This document shows positions 25,947 through 34,214 of a stretch of 64,000 nucleotides of DNA, piece by piece. Position 1 is the stretch's first letter. Each line of letters begins with the position of its first letter. Source of the DNA: a virus. The translations under genes were made by a program, and so were the position numbers. The notes under the pieces are model-generated. The model had not been told where the DNA came from and ran no database searches. It saw only the letters and a program-made list of their open reading frames with translations. The stretch lies in IMG/VR virus record IMGVR_UViG_3300040770_000152, positions 1 to 64,000 of that record; one strand, given 5' to 3'.

Positions 25947-26276
25947 ATGAGAATAAATTTAATTAGCCAAAAAGAGTACCTTAAAATTCAGGACATTTAT
26001 AAAATGTTTCCTAACCTTACTTTGCAGAATGTAGGTTATGAGAAAATAAATAAAGAAGTACTTTCGCCTACCACTAAGTTAGTACTACAGGAAGTAGAAA
26101 CAATACTTAGTAAATCTATAGTAGGATTTATAAATTTTAGTAATTTTAAGATCACCTCAGAGGGTTTCCTACTACTTAGATTTAAGTACAATTATAACTA
26201 CGATGGACGTGGTATACCCTTTACAGGTGTAGGATACATTTTATTAGAAGAATTATTAAAAGGGTTTAAAGAATAA
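25947..26276 (+). CDS. Unknown protein, 109 aa
   Basis: A 109-residue protein with alternating helices and strands and no Cys. Its end is hydrophobic (GVGYILLEELLKGF). Evenly spaced within the operon. No motif recognised. Confidence 0.68.
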   Translation: MRINLISQKEYLKIQDIYKMFPNLTLQNVGYEKINKEVLSPTTKLVLQEVETILSKSIVGFINFSNFKITSEGFLLLRFKYNYNYDGRGIPFTGVGYILLEELLKGFKE

Positions 26277-26281
26277 TAATT

Positions 26282-26512
26282 ATGCAAGGAAAAGTAAAAA
26301 AGAAGACAAAAAAAGAATTAGCCTCTTTAAAATTAGCAACACTTTTAGAAGTGGGTGATAGTTTTTCTATGGAGGATGCGGTAATTGAAATGTATAATAA
26401 TTACGACTTTTATCTTAGAAGAAGCTATGATGTTCATTTAGCAGCAGCAAAGAAAATGTTTCCAGATCGTACATTTAGAACTATTCAAGGACAACTAACA
26501 CGTATAACATAA
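26282..26512 (+). CDS. Unknown small basic protein, 76 aa
   Basis: A Lys-rich start (GKVKKKTKKELAS) is followed by two helices, the second ending RTFRTIQGQLTRI, which could be a DNA-binding helix. It is 1 nt upstream of the cytosine methyltransferase, so it could be a regulator or partner of it, but this is only positional. Confidence 0.65.
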   Translation: MQGKVKKKTKKELASLKLATLLEVGDSFSMEDAVIEMYNNYDFYLRRSYDVHLAAAKKMFPDRTFRTIQGQLTRIT

Positions 26513-26513
26513 G

Positions 26514-27929
26514 ATGGTAAAAGAATTCGTCATAGACTTATTTTGTGGTGCTGGAGGTACAGCTACCGGAATACATTTAGCTAATTGTGATAGTGAGGTA
26601 GTTGCTTGTGTTAACCATGATGCCAAAGCAATAGAAAGCCATAAACTCAACCACCCTAAAGCTGTACACTACACAGAGGATATTAGAAATCCTGAGGTAG
26701 TTGCCAAATTAAAAATACAAGTGCAAGAACTAAGGTATAAATACCCACTATGCGTAATTACTATTTGGGCAAGTTTGGAGTGTACTAATTTTAGTAAAGC
26801 CAAGGGCGGTTTGCCTAGGGATGCTGATAGTCGTACACTTGCGGAACACCTTAATATGTACGTGGAAGCTATTAATCCAGAATACCTAATGATTGAAAAT
26901 GTACAGGAGTTCATGAGTTGGGGTCCTTTAGATACTTTAGGTAAACCTATTAGTCGCTTCAAGGGTTCTGATTATACTGCTTGGGTAGACAGTATTAAAA
27001 AATATGGTTATGATTTTGACTATAGAATACTAAATTCAGCTGATTTTGGTGCGCCACAGTCGAGGAAACGTTACTTTTCTCAATTTGCTAAAATTGGTAT
27101 GCCTATAGAGTTTCCGTTGCCCACACACAATAAAAAAGGAACTGACGGACTTTTAAAACATTCGGCCGTTAGACACGTTTTAGATTTGACTGATATTGGA
27201 GCGTCCATATTCAATCGAAAAAAGTTGCACGTAGAGAACACACATAAAAGAATACTTGCGGGTCTAAAAAAGAGCGTAGTTTCTACAGATAAAGATTTTC
27301 TAACTACTTATTACGGTAGTGGAGCTTGTGTACATTCCGTTGATAGACCCAGTCCTTGCCTGACAACTAAAGACAGGGTTGCTAAGGTTCATTTTTTAAT
27401 GCTTAGTTACACTACAGGTGATAACGTTAAAGATATAGATGGTCCAGCAGGTACAGTAATGGTAAATGATAAGCACAATTTTGTTACCGCAGAACACTTT
27501 GTTTATAATCCTCAATACAAGAATACAGGCAGTAGTATTGAACGCCCTAGCCCTACAGTAATTGCTAGACAAGATAAAGCGCCACTTTATTTGATTAGTT
27601 ACGTTTTTGATAGTGAGTTGAAGATACCTATTTATGAGACAGACAATCCTACGTTAGTTAAGATCAAAGAATTCATGGCTGCTAATGGTATTGTAGATGT
27701 TCTTATGCGCCTTTTCTATGTTCCAGAGTTATTAGCAGTTCAAGGTTTCCCCAAAGATTACAAATTAGTAGGTACTTTAGCAGAACAGAAAAAGTTTATA
27801 GGTAACGCAGTAGAGACTACTATCGCTAAAAAACTATTCGAGGCGCACTCTAGTTCTATCGACTACTTAAGATCTTTAGACTCTGCCGTGCTAAGAACTA
27901 TGCTTTGTACTAATTTAATAATTGGATAA
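26514..27929 (+). CDS. C5-cytosine DNA methyltransferase-like protein with altered motif IV
   Basis: A 471-residue member of the C5 methyltransferase family. Motif I is DLFCGAGG (8-15), motif VI is ENV (128-130), and motif VIII is QSRKRYF near 177-183. The late motifs VQGFP and IGNAV lie near 410 and 430. The usual catalytic PCQ.FS is replaced by LECTNFS, keeping the nucleophile Cys90 but not Pro or Gln. The variant may change the modification or target chemistry. Function is probably self-protection of phage DNA. The region between VIII and IX is long and could be the target recognition domain. Confidence 0.85.
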   Translation: MVKEFVIDLFCGAGGTATGIHLANCDSEVVACVNHDAKAIESHKLNHPKAVHYTEDIRNPEVVAKLKIQVQELRYKYPLCVITIWASLECTNFSKAKGGLPRDADSRTLAEHLNMYVEAINPEYLMIENVQEFMSWGPLDTLGKPISRFKGSDYTAWVDSIKKYGYDFDYRILNSADFGAPQSRKRYFSQFAKIGMPIEFPLPTHNKKGTDGLLKHSAVRHVLDLTDIGASIFNRKKLHVENTHKRILAGLKKSVVSTDKDFLTTYYGSGACVHSVDRPSPCLTTKDRVAKVHFLMLSYTTGDNVKDIDGPAGTVMVNDKHNFVTAEHFVYNPQYKNTGSSIERPSPTVIARQDKAPLYLISYVFDSELKIPIYETDNPTLVKIKEFMAANGIVDVLMRLFYVPELLAVQGFPKDYKLVGTLAEQKKFIGNAVETTIAKKLFEAHSSSIDYLRSLDSAVLRTMLCTNLIIG

Positions 27930-27935
27930 AGTAAG

Positions 27936-27967
27936 TTTGTTTTGTAGTTTAGGTATACCTATTATTG
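27936..27967 (+). promoter_or_regulatory. Candidate promoter TTTG-N20-TATTATTG
   Basis: TTTG at 27936-27939 and TATTATTG at 27960-27967 repeat the arrangement seen before the genes at 18479 and 31274. It would start a transcript just before the small gene at 27987 and the DnaB-like helicase. Confidence 0.5.
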
Positions 27968-27986
27968 TCCTAATAAAATAAACCAA

Positions 27987-28133
27987 ATGAAACGTAAAAA
28001 GGTAATAGCCGTTATTAAAGTAGTCACGGACATACACCCAGACGTATTACAGTCTAGGATAGATGCAGCCATACTACGTGAATTAAAATATCTAGAAGTA
28101 ACCAAAATAGAAACCATTATTTACCCAGATTAA
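27987..28133 (+). CDS. Small unknown protein, 48 aa
   Basis: A 48-codon frame between the methyltransferase and the helicase, starting behind a fitting aaaccaaATG leader and ending 2 nt before the helicase ATG. The product (MKRKKVIAVIKVV.. ELKYLEVTKIETIIY) has a beta-alpha-beta appearance. Spacing and composition support a real gene. Confidence 0.62.
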   Translation: MKRKKVIAVIKVVTDIHPDVLQSRIDAAILRELKYLEVTKIETIIYPD

Positions 28134-28135
28134 TT

Positions 28136-29407
28136 ATGACTGCAGGAGAGAGCCTTTTTATTAAAATACTAATTGATGCGGACACTAAAAGTTTAGTACT
28201 TGTAGATTTTGAGTGGTTGGAAGGTGACGAGATACCTATGTATAATTTCATCACCAACTATTTTAAGGAGTACACCAAGTTACCCTCAATAAAATTATTT
28301 AAGAGTAAGTTTTCTATCAGGGATATTTCCGTAGAAGACGAAGCAGCTTATTTTTTAGATGCCCTCAGAGACAGGTACGTTTATGTTACACTAGTTGATA
28401 AGGTTCCTAAAATTATAAAAGATGCTAAAAAATCAAGTAAGGAATCACTTGTAAGTTTACGAGATTTAATTGCTAAGTTATCTGCTACTGGTAAAGATAC
28501 GGAACTATCCAATTACGGTTCTAAAGGTAAAGAACGTTTGGAAGAGTATGAGAATCGTATAGTTTCAGGCGGTATCACTTACTTACCTACAGGTGATAAA
28601 TTCTTAGACAGTTTAATGTTTGGTTACTCAGAGTCAGATTTAATTACTATTGGTGGAAGACCAGGTACAAAGAAAACTTGGATACTAATTTATTTAACAC
28701 TCGCACTGGATAAATTACTAGGTGACTATTTAAAAGATCGCCCATTATTATTTGTTAGTAATGAGATTGGTGTTAGTGAATTAATGGATCGTATGGATTG
28801 TATGAAATATAAGATGCCCTATACTGACTTCTTAAAAGGGGAACTAGATACCCGTACTCATGCTAGGTATGAAAGAGGTCTCAAATCCAAAAGAGTTTCC
28901 AACATACAAATTACTACTAAATGTAGACACTTGGCTGACCTAGAATTACTAGTTAAACTTTACAGACCTGCAGCTATATTTTTAGATGGTAGTTACCTTA
29001 TGGAACCTAAGATGTCAGTTGGTTGGGAGAAAGTTACATTTATTACACAGAATTTAAAAGCTATAGCCCTTAGTAATGGAACTCCCGTTATTAATACCAC
29101 ACAGTCACGAAGACGCTCGGGTACTTCTAGTACTAAGGGACCTAAGAGCGCAGTTGCAGCACAAGATGATTTTGCTTTTGCCGATAGTTACTCGCAGGAT
29201 AGTGATTTAGCTATGCTTCTATATCCAAAAGATGACAGTAAATGGAGTAATGAAATTGCAGGTATAGTCGCCAAAGGACGTAGTATCGATATAGAGAAGT
29301 CTAACTTTAAAGTAATGGCGTCACTAACCAGTATGGACTTTAAATTTGTTCAAGATTTTATCGATGATGAAGAAGAAGATGAAAAAGATAAAACCATAAG
29401 TTACTAG
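28136..29407 (+). CDS. DnaB-like replicative helicase (RecA-fold, SF4)
   Basis: Unwinds the replication fork. The 423-residue protein has a short N-terminal domain. Its RecA-like core has Walker A GRPGTKKT at 174-181, the FVSNEIG helicase segment near 207-213, a Walker B region AIFLDGSYLME, and NTTQSRR near 322-328. Walker A departs from GxxxxGKT: the sixth residue is Lys, not Gly. The acidic C-terminal tail (DDEEEDEKDK) is typical for SSB- or primase-interacting ends. It is served by the loader at 22427 and the primase at 30351. Confidence 0.85.
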   Translation: MTAGESLFIKILIDADTKSLVLVDFEWLEGDEIPMYNFITNYFKEYTKLPSIKLFKSKFSIRDISVEDEAAYFLDALRDRYVYVTLVDKVPKIIKDAKKSSKESLVSLRDLIAKLSATGKDTELSNYGSKGKERLEEYENRIVSGGITYLPTGDKFLDSLMFGYSESDLITIGGRPGTKKTWILIYLTLALDKLLGDYLKDRPLLFVSNEIGVSELMDRMDCMKYKMPYTDFLKGELDTRTHARYERGLKSKRVSNIQITTKCRHLADLELLVKLYRPAAIFLDGSYLMEPKMSVGWEKVTFITQNLKAIALSNGTPVINTTQSRRRSGTSSTKGPKSAVAAQDDFAFADSYSQDSDLAMLLYPKDDSKWSNEIAGIVAKGRSIDIEKSNFKVMASLTSMDFKFVQDFIDDEEEDEKDKTISY

Positions 29408-29409
29408 TT

Positions 29410-29742
29410 ATGAAATTACAATACCTCGCTACAAGATTCGCATATAAAGATGCTGTTACCGAAAAGTACACTATAGGTTTCAAAAGATACCCAATGAACT
29501 GCGTGTTTAGTTACGCAGGTTTGGTGTGGTGTATAGATCCAGAAACCCTAAATATTACTGAGACTACCACAGGGTATAAAATACTACCCCTAGGAGTTAA
29601 GCCTGACTATTCTGAATACAATCTTAGATTAATTAAAGAACTTATTGTTACCTTTATAGACAGTAAAATGGGTGATTTGCCTAAAAGGATCACAGCTTGT
29701 CGTAATGGTTACATAGAACCTTTTATACATACATTACTATGA
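29410..29742 (+). CDS. Unknown protein, 110 aa
   Basis: A 110-residue, mixed protein between helicase and primase, with ATGA overlap with the next gene. It contains aromatic-rich segments (YPMNCVFSYAGLVWCIDPE). No family recognised. Confidence 0.7.
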   Translation: MKLQYLATRFAYKDAVTEKYTIGFKRYPMNCVFSYAGLVWCIDPETLNITETTTGYKILPLGVKPDYSEYNLRLIKELIVTFIDSKMGDLPKRITACRNGYIEPFIHTLL

Positions 29743-30050
29743 TGGAACAACTATTAGTATCTACTATGCATAATAATGAGGTAGACATAAGAAACATATT
29801 GCAGCAAGCAATAAAAAATTATTTTCAACATCTTATAAAGTCTGACAAGAGTAAAAATTTATCAGATATAGTAATAATTATGGATGTAGACAAGGACAGT
29901 GATATACTAAAAAGTAAAGACCGTATTAGTGGTAGACTTCTTGACAATATAGCCACAGTTATCCACACTGAAAGAGCTTTTACTATAACTTCAAAATACT
30001 TAGAGGATGCGAATATTATTGACGGCAGTTTCTTTATTTGCCTTAATTAA
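29739..30050 (+). CDS. Unknown protein, 103 aa
   Basis: A 103-residue protein with an N-terminal helix, an IIMDVDKDSD stretch and a hydrophobic end. It overlaps the following membrane-protein gene by 44 nt. No motif recognised. Confidence 0.66.
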   Translation: MMEQLLVSTMHNNEVDIRNILQQAIKNYFQHLIKSDKSKNLSDIVIIMDVDKDSDILKSKDRISGRLLDNIATVIHTERAFTITSKYLEDANIIDGSFFICLN

Positions 30051-30348
30051 CGGACTATACATTTATTTTCTTTGGGACACCCATGTAATAAATATTTGGG
30101 AAATGCGTTTCTACTTATTCTACGCTTGGGTTATAGGAGCGCTTATAGCCTTTGGTATTCTCAGAGTGTACAATGCAGTAGTTAGCAATACTCTGTATCT
30201 TCTTAAATTAAGACAAGAAATAAGAAGTTTTGTTACTAGTGCAAAAAATTTGGAGCGAAGTACTAGTTCTTATGCTAAGGTTGTTACACCTCTTAAGGTA
30301 GCTATAGTAAAGCTTACTACAGCAATTACCTTGAATAAAAAACGCTAG
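30007..30348 (+). CDS. Two-helix membrane protein with cytoplasmic tail
   Basis: 113 residues: membrane helices at about 5-22 and 33-56, then a long Lys/Arg-rich, Ser/Thr-rich helix. The 44-nt overlap is large, but a later start would remove the first membrane helix. A membrane protein inside the replisome block could tether replication or act in superinfection exclusion; both are speculation. Confidence 0.6.
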   Translation: MRILLTAVSLFALINGLYIYFLWDTHVINIWEMRFYLFYAWVIGALIAFGILRVYNAVVSNTLYLLKLRQEIRSFVTSAKNLERSTSSYAKVVTPLKVAIVKLTTAITLNKKR

Positions 30349-30350
30349 TT

Positions 30351-31202
30351 TTGGAACTTATCGACATAGTAGGGGACTTTTCTCCTAGACTTTCAGGATC
30401 TCAGATACGTATGCAATGCCCCTTTAGAGATAAGCATACCGATGGTAGTGGGCAGGTATCAATGTTTTTAACACCAGATATTAATGCGTACCATTGCTTT
30501 TCTTGTAAGAGTAAAGGTAAATTAACCCAGTTGCTTGTAAGGGAGTTTGATATTAGTCTTACGGATGCCTATGACTATATAAATATGGACGCGTACCTTA
30601 CAGGTAGTCGTACTACTATAAAAGAAGCTATACGTGAAGATCCTTACTATAAATTAGCTACGCCTAAGATGTATAGTAAAAGAAAAATTTCGGAAAGTGT
30701 TCTACGTAATTTTAAACTGGGTTACAATTCTGAAGATGTTGTAATACCTTATATTGAGAATAATAAAATTGTCGGTTACATAAAAAGAAACATTGAAAAT
30801 CCCACCCGATACAATTTAGATTTTAAACGTGGAAAGTACGTATACAACTATAAGCCTAAGAACAGTTCTGCTATTATAGTTGAAGGTGCAGCAGACGTTT
30901 GGCGATTGGTTAGTTGGGGGTTACACGCAGAGGGTTTAGGAGGTACTGAATTTTCCTTAGAGATTGTTGAAAAACTAAAAGCGCATAAAGAATTATACTT
31001 TGCATTAGACAACGATATAGCTGGAATACGATGTGCCGATAAACTTTATCAGGCGTTGTACCGAGATGTAGAAATACATTTTATTGAATATGATGGTGAA
31101 GACCCTGAGAAGTCCACCCGTTCTAGTTTTTTTGAGGGTTATAAAGATCCAAAAGATTACTACGAATTTAAGAGTACGTTTATTGATATTTTAGAATACT
31201 AA
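30351..31202 (+). CDS. DNA primase (zinc finger plus TOPRIM)
   Basis: Makes RNA primers for lagging-strand synthesis. The 283-residue protein is short for DnaG. It keeps the zinc-binding Cys23/His29 and Cys49/Cys52 ribbon (CPFRDKH.. CFSCKSKG). The TOPRIM motifs are VEGAADV near 177-183 and ALDNDIAG near 219-226. There is no fused helicase, in line with the separate DnaB-like gene. The start is TTG, 2 nt after the previous stop; no better start is seen before the zinc finger. Confidence 0.85.
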   Translation: MELIDIVGDFSPRLSGSQIRMQCPFRDKHTDGSGQVSMFLTPDINAYHCFSCKSKGKLTQLLVREFDISLTDAYDYINMDAYLTGSRTTIKEAIREDPYYKLATPKMYSKRKISESVLRNFKLGYNSEDVVIPYIENNKIVGYIKRNIENPTRYNLDFKRGKYVYNYKPKNSSAIIVEGAADVWRLVSWGLHAEGLGGTEFSLEIVEKLKAHKELYFALDNDIAGIRCADKLYQALYRDVEIHFIEYDGEDPEKSTRSSFFEGYKDPKDYYEFKSTFIDILEY

Positions 31203-31244
31203 TAAATTAGGCTTGTGATTAAATTTAGAATTGAGTATTATTAG

Positions 31245-31252
31245 TATTATTG
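31245..31252 (+). promoter_or_regulatory. Candidate -7 element TATTATTG before the SSB gene
   Basis: The TATTATTG octamer lies 21 nt before the SSB start, as it does in the promoters at 18407 and 27960. The upstream box is poor (TTTA at 17 nt), so strength is uncertain. Confidence 0.4.
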
Positions 31253-31273
31253 AAACCTTAAAATTTGAGAAGT

Positions 31274-32080
31274 ATGCCAGTATCAAGACGAAGAGCAGTA
31301 AAAGCTCGTGAAGAAGATGAAGATGTAAAGCCAAAAAGAAGAGCCTTACGTAGTGAAGAAAGTGAAGAATATGAAGAGCGCCCTAAGAGAAGTTCTAGAC
31401 GTGCCGATGATGATGATGAAGATGAACCAGCTAGAAAACCTCGCAGGTCTGCTAGTAGAGATGATTCAGATGATGGTTCTCCTAAAGCTACTGCTACAAG
31501 TGGTTCCGGCTGGGGAAAAGTTGCCAGTAAAGCAAAACAAGTAGAAGACAATGCTAAAAACAATGTTAATGAGTTTTGGTTAGCTGATGGTGAGAGTGCC
31601 ATAATACAGTTTTATGAAGACGAACCTTACTGCACAGAAGGACACACTGTACAGCAGGGTAAGAAGTACACTTTTGTACCTTGTCAATTAACTAAACAAA
31701 GACACTGTTTATTATGTGAAGAAGCAGTTACTCATTCTTGGAAAGCGGCGTTTAAAGTTTTTGACCACCGTGGTACTTGGGATAAGGACAAACGTAGATT
31801 CAAACATGATAAATTAGTTGAGAAAGTTTGGTTGATTGGTCCAGCATTAACTGAACAACTAAAAGCTTATGTTGATAAAAAAGGTAAGACTTTAAGTAAA
31901 ATAGTTCTAGAAGTATCTCGCACTGGTGCAGGTAAAAAAGCAGCTTATAATATTGAGGTTGCTTGGGATGAAGATGAAGATAGACCTATGAAACCTAAAG
32001 TTGTTAAAAGTGAATTGGATAGTTTGGATGTTCTGTATGCACCGCCTACGGATGAGTTCATAGCTGACAATTACATTTAG
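31274..32080 (+). CDS. Single-stranded DNA-binding protein, gp32-like
   Basis: Coats single-stranded DNA and recruits replication partners. The first 75 residues of the 268-residue product are a highly charged, disordered mix of Arg and Glu/Asp blocks. The body has FWLADGESAIIQFYEDEP near 101-118. Zinc ligands are likely Cys120 or His124 with Cys137, Cys145 and Cys148 (CQLTKQRHCLLC), followed by KVFDHRG and a C-terminal acidic segment. I start at the ATG at 31274; an upstream TTG at 31265 is less likely. A promoter precedes and a strong terminator follows. Confidence 0.75.
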   Translation: MPVSRRRAVKAREEDEDVKPKRRALRSEESEEYEERPKRSSRRADDDDEDEPARKPRRSASRDDSDDGSPKATATSGSGWGKVASKAKQVEDNAKNNVNEFWLADGESAIIQFYEDEPYCTEGHTVQQGKKYTFVPCQLTKQRHCLLCEEAVTHSWKAAFKVFDHRGTWDKDKRRFKHDKLVEKVWLIGPALTEQLKAYVDKKGKTLSKIVLEVSRTGAGKKAAYNIEVAWDEDEDRPMKPKVVKSELDSLDVLYAPPTDEFIADNYI

Positions 32081-32090
32081 TATTAATCAG

Positions 32091-32125
32091 TAAGCCTAAC
32101 GAAATACTTAGGCTTATTTTTATTT
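32091..32125 (+). terminator. Terminator after the SSB gene
   Basis: A perfect 9-bp stem, TAAGCCTAA (32091-32099) with TTAGGCTTA (32108-32116), has an 8-nt loop and is followed by a long T-rich tail. It makes the SSB gene a single-gene unit. Confidence 0.85.
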
Positions 32126-32132
32126 TATATGC

Positions 32133-34001
32133 ATGCGGATAGAAAAAGAAATAATAACCACAGAATCTAGGTTACTACAAGTACTCACTAAGCTGGTTCC
32201 TTATGAGATCGTTTTTGATACTGAGAGTACAGGACTAGTTTACTCTTCCTTACTTTTAGGTACCTCTTTTTACTCGCCAGAATTTAATACTGCCTATTGG
32301 GTAGCTACGAATTACTTTTTTGAGCAGGGAATTTCTGTAGAGGCTATTGCTAGAGTAATGAACCAATTTACTTTCAAAAGTATATTCCATAATGCTAAGT
32401 ATGACTTTACAGTTTTTGCTAGAAATAAAGTGGACTTAGAAGTTTTTGATTTGGTAGACGACACTATACTACTTATACATTTACACGACCCAGAGCTACT
32501 TAAAAAAATGGAGGAACGTATAAAGTTAGATTTTGGTGTTAAGAAGAAAACGTTCAAGGAAATTGTTGGTAAAAACTGGGATAGAATTGATTGGAATAAA
32601 GATGTGATTCGCTTCGAGGGTGACACAGGTTGTTTTACCTTTGAACAATTAGCCGATTATGCTTGCTCAGATGTTTACTGGACTTATCGTTTACGAGAAT
32701 ACTACTTACCTAAAGTTTTGGCAGATACTAGATTGTATAAAGTTTACACAGATATAGAACTACCCTTAGTTCCCGTTTTATGTGAGATGTATATGCAAGG
32801 AGTAAATATTCGTCCTGAGGTACTGACTGCCATGGATGGTGTTTTACTTTCTGAAATCGAGAGAACAAAAGAGAGTATATTTAAACAGTGTGGAGTAGTA
32901 TTTAATATGAACTCGCCCCAGCAGAAAGCTGATGTTCTATACAATACTTTAGGCTACCCAGTATTAGGATACACTAAAACTGGAAATCCTAGCACTGATG
33001 CTTCAACACTGGATCAGTTAGCAGATATGGACTATGATGTTTGCGTTACTATGCGAGAATACTCAACACTGCAAAAACTTTACAGCGGCTATGTAAATGG
33101 AATTCCTAGTTTACTGGATTACGATGGTAGGTTACGGGGTAACTTTAATAGTACAGGTACCAAAACTGGTAGATTTAGTTCTGATAAACCTAATTTACAA
33201 AACCAGCCTAATAACAAGGCGTACCCAGTAAGGGCTGCTTTTATTCCCAGACCCGGATATAAGATGATAGTTGCCGATTATTCGCAGATTGAGTTACGTT
33301 TCATGGCACACGTATCTAAAGATGAAATTTTTACCTCTGCTTTTTGGCGTGGTGATGATGTACACCAGCAAGTTGCTGACGATTTAGGTATAACACGTAA
33401 ACAAGCTAAGATTGTAAACTTTGCCGTTCTTTATGGTATGACTTTTATGGGATTAGCTCTAAGTTTAAAGATCACAGAGAAAAAGGCTAAAAAAATAATT
33501 GCCGATTACGAGAGTACGTACAAAGGTTACTACCGTTGGAAAACACGTGTAGAAGAAAAAGTAATCAAGGATAAAATGTCTAGAACAATATTCGGAAGAA
33601 TAAGACGTATGCCCTATGTTAATAATCCTAAGATGCACAATTCCGCATTACGTCAAGGAGTAAATGCAGAAGTACAAGGAGGTGCAGCCGATGTTATTAA
33701 ACTAGCCATGATTAAAATACACAAAAAATGGTGCGGAGAAAATGACTACGGTGCTAGGATGTTAATGCAGGTACATGATGAACTTATATGCGAGGCTCCT
33801 ATAGAACACGCTGAAAGAGCTTACGCTGAACTTATTTATGAAATGGAGAATTGCGTTAAACTAGACGTACCATTACTTGTAGAGGGAATACTTTGTGATA
33901 GTTGGGATGCTATGAAAGGTGGTGATGTTCCAGATTACTTACAAGACGTCTTTTCTCCCGTTGATACCAGTTTTTCAGCCTATTTATACCCTATAAATTA
34001 A
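32133..34001 (+). CDS. Family A DNA polymerase with 3'-5' exonuclease
   Basis: The phage replicative polymerase. The 622-residue protein has a proofreading domain (FDTES at 28-32, HNAKYDF near 88-94, YACSDVYWTYR near 175-185). The Pol I core has motif A VADYSQIELR near 381-390, motif B with KQAKIVNFAVLYG near 420-432, and motif C QVHDEL near 547-552. There is no 5' nuclease domain, which fits a separate RNase H. Motif B has NFAVLYG where many Pol I enzymes have NFG..YG. The start lies only 8 nt after the SSB terminator tail. Confidence 0.93.
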   Translation: MRIEKEIITTESRLLQVLTKLVPYEIVFDTESTGLVYSSLLLGTSFYSPEFNTAYWVATNYFFEQGISVEAIARVMNQFTFKSIFHNAKYDFTVFARNKVDLEVFDLVDDTILLIHLHDPELLKKMEERIKLDFGVKKKTFKEIVGKNWDRIDWNKDVIRFEGDTGCFTFEQLADYACSDVYWTYRLREYYLPKVLADTRLYKVYTDIELPLVPVLCEMYMQGVNIRPEVLTAMDGVLLSEIERTKESIFKQCGVVFNMNSPQQKADVLYNTLGYPVLGYTKTGNPSTDASTLDQLADMDYDVCVTMREYSTLQKLYSGYVNGIPSLLDYDGRLRGNFNSTGTKTGRFSSDKPNLQNQPNNKAYPVRAAFIPRPGYKMIVADYSQIELRFMAHVSKDEIFTSAFWRGDDVHQQVADDLGITRKQAKIVNFAVLYGMTFMGLALSLKITEKKAKKIIADYESTYKGYYRWKTRVEEKVIKDKMSRTIFGRIRRMPYVNNPKMHNSALRQGVNAEVQGGAADVIKLAMIKIHKKWCGENDYGARMLMQVHDELICEAPIEHAERAYAELIYEMENCVKLDVPLLVEGILCDSWDAMKGGDVPDYLQDVFSPVDTSFSAYLYPIN

Positions 34002-34007
34002 GAACCT

Positions 34008-34214
34008 ATGATTTTTTATGACCACGATTCGGGAGAATCATTATCACTAGAAGAACTGTGCAAGCGGTTAGTAGACGCTAAACATTTAATTACCACGGAG
34101 GTTAAAATGGCTAGAGAAGTAACTACCAGTACTACTAGAAAACCGTATTATCTTATAGATAGTACGAATACAGCATACAAAATTGAACCAAATAAATATA
34201 CAGTATATGAGTGA
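34008..34214 (+). CDS. Small unknown protein, 68 aa
   Basis: Lies between polymerase and recombinase, overlapping the latter by 8 nt. An acidic N-terminus is followed by a helix (LSLEELCKRLVDAKHLI) and a basic C-terminus. Possibly an accessory of either neighbour. No family recognised. Confidence 0.65.
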   Translation: MIFYDHDSGESLSLEELCKRLVDAKHLITTEVKMAREVTTSTTRKPYYLIDSTNTAYKIEPNKYTVYE

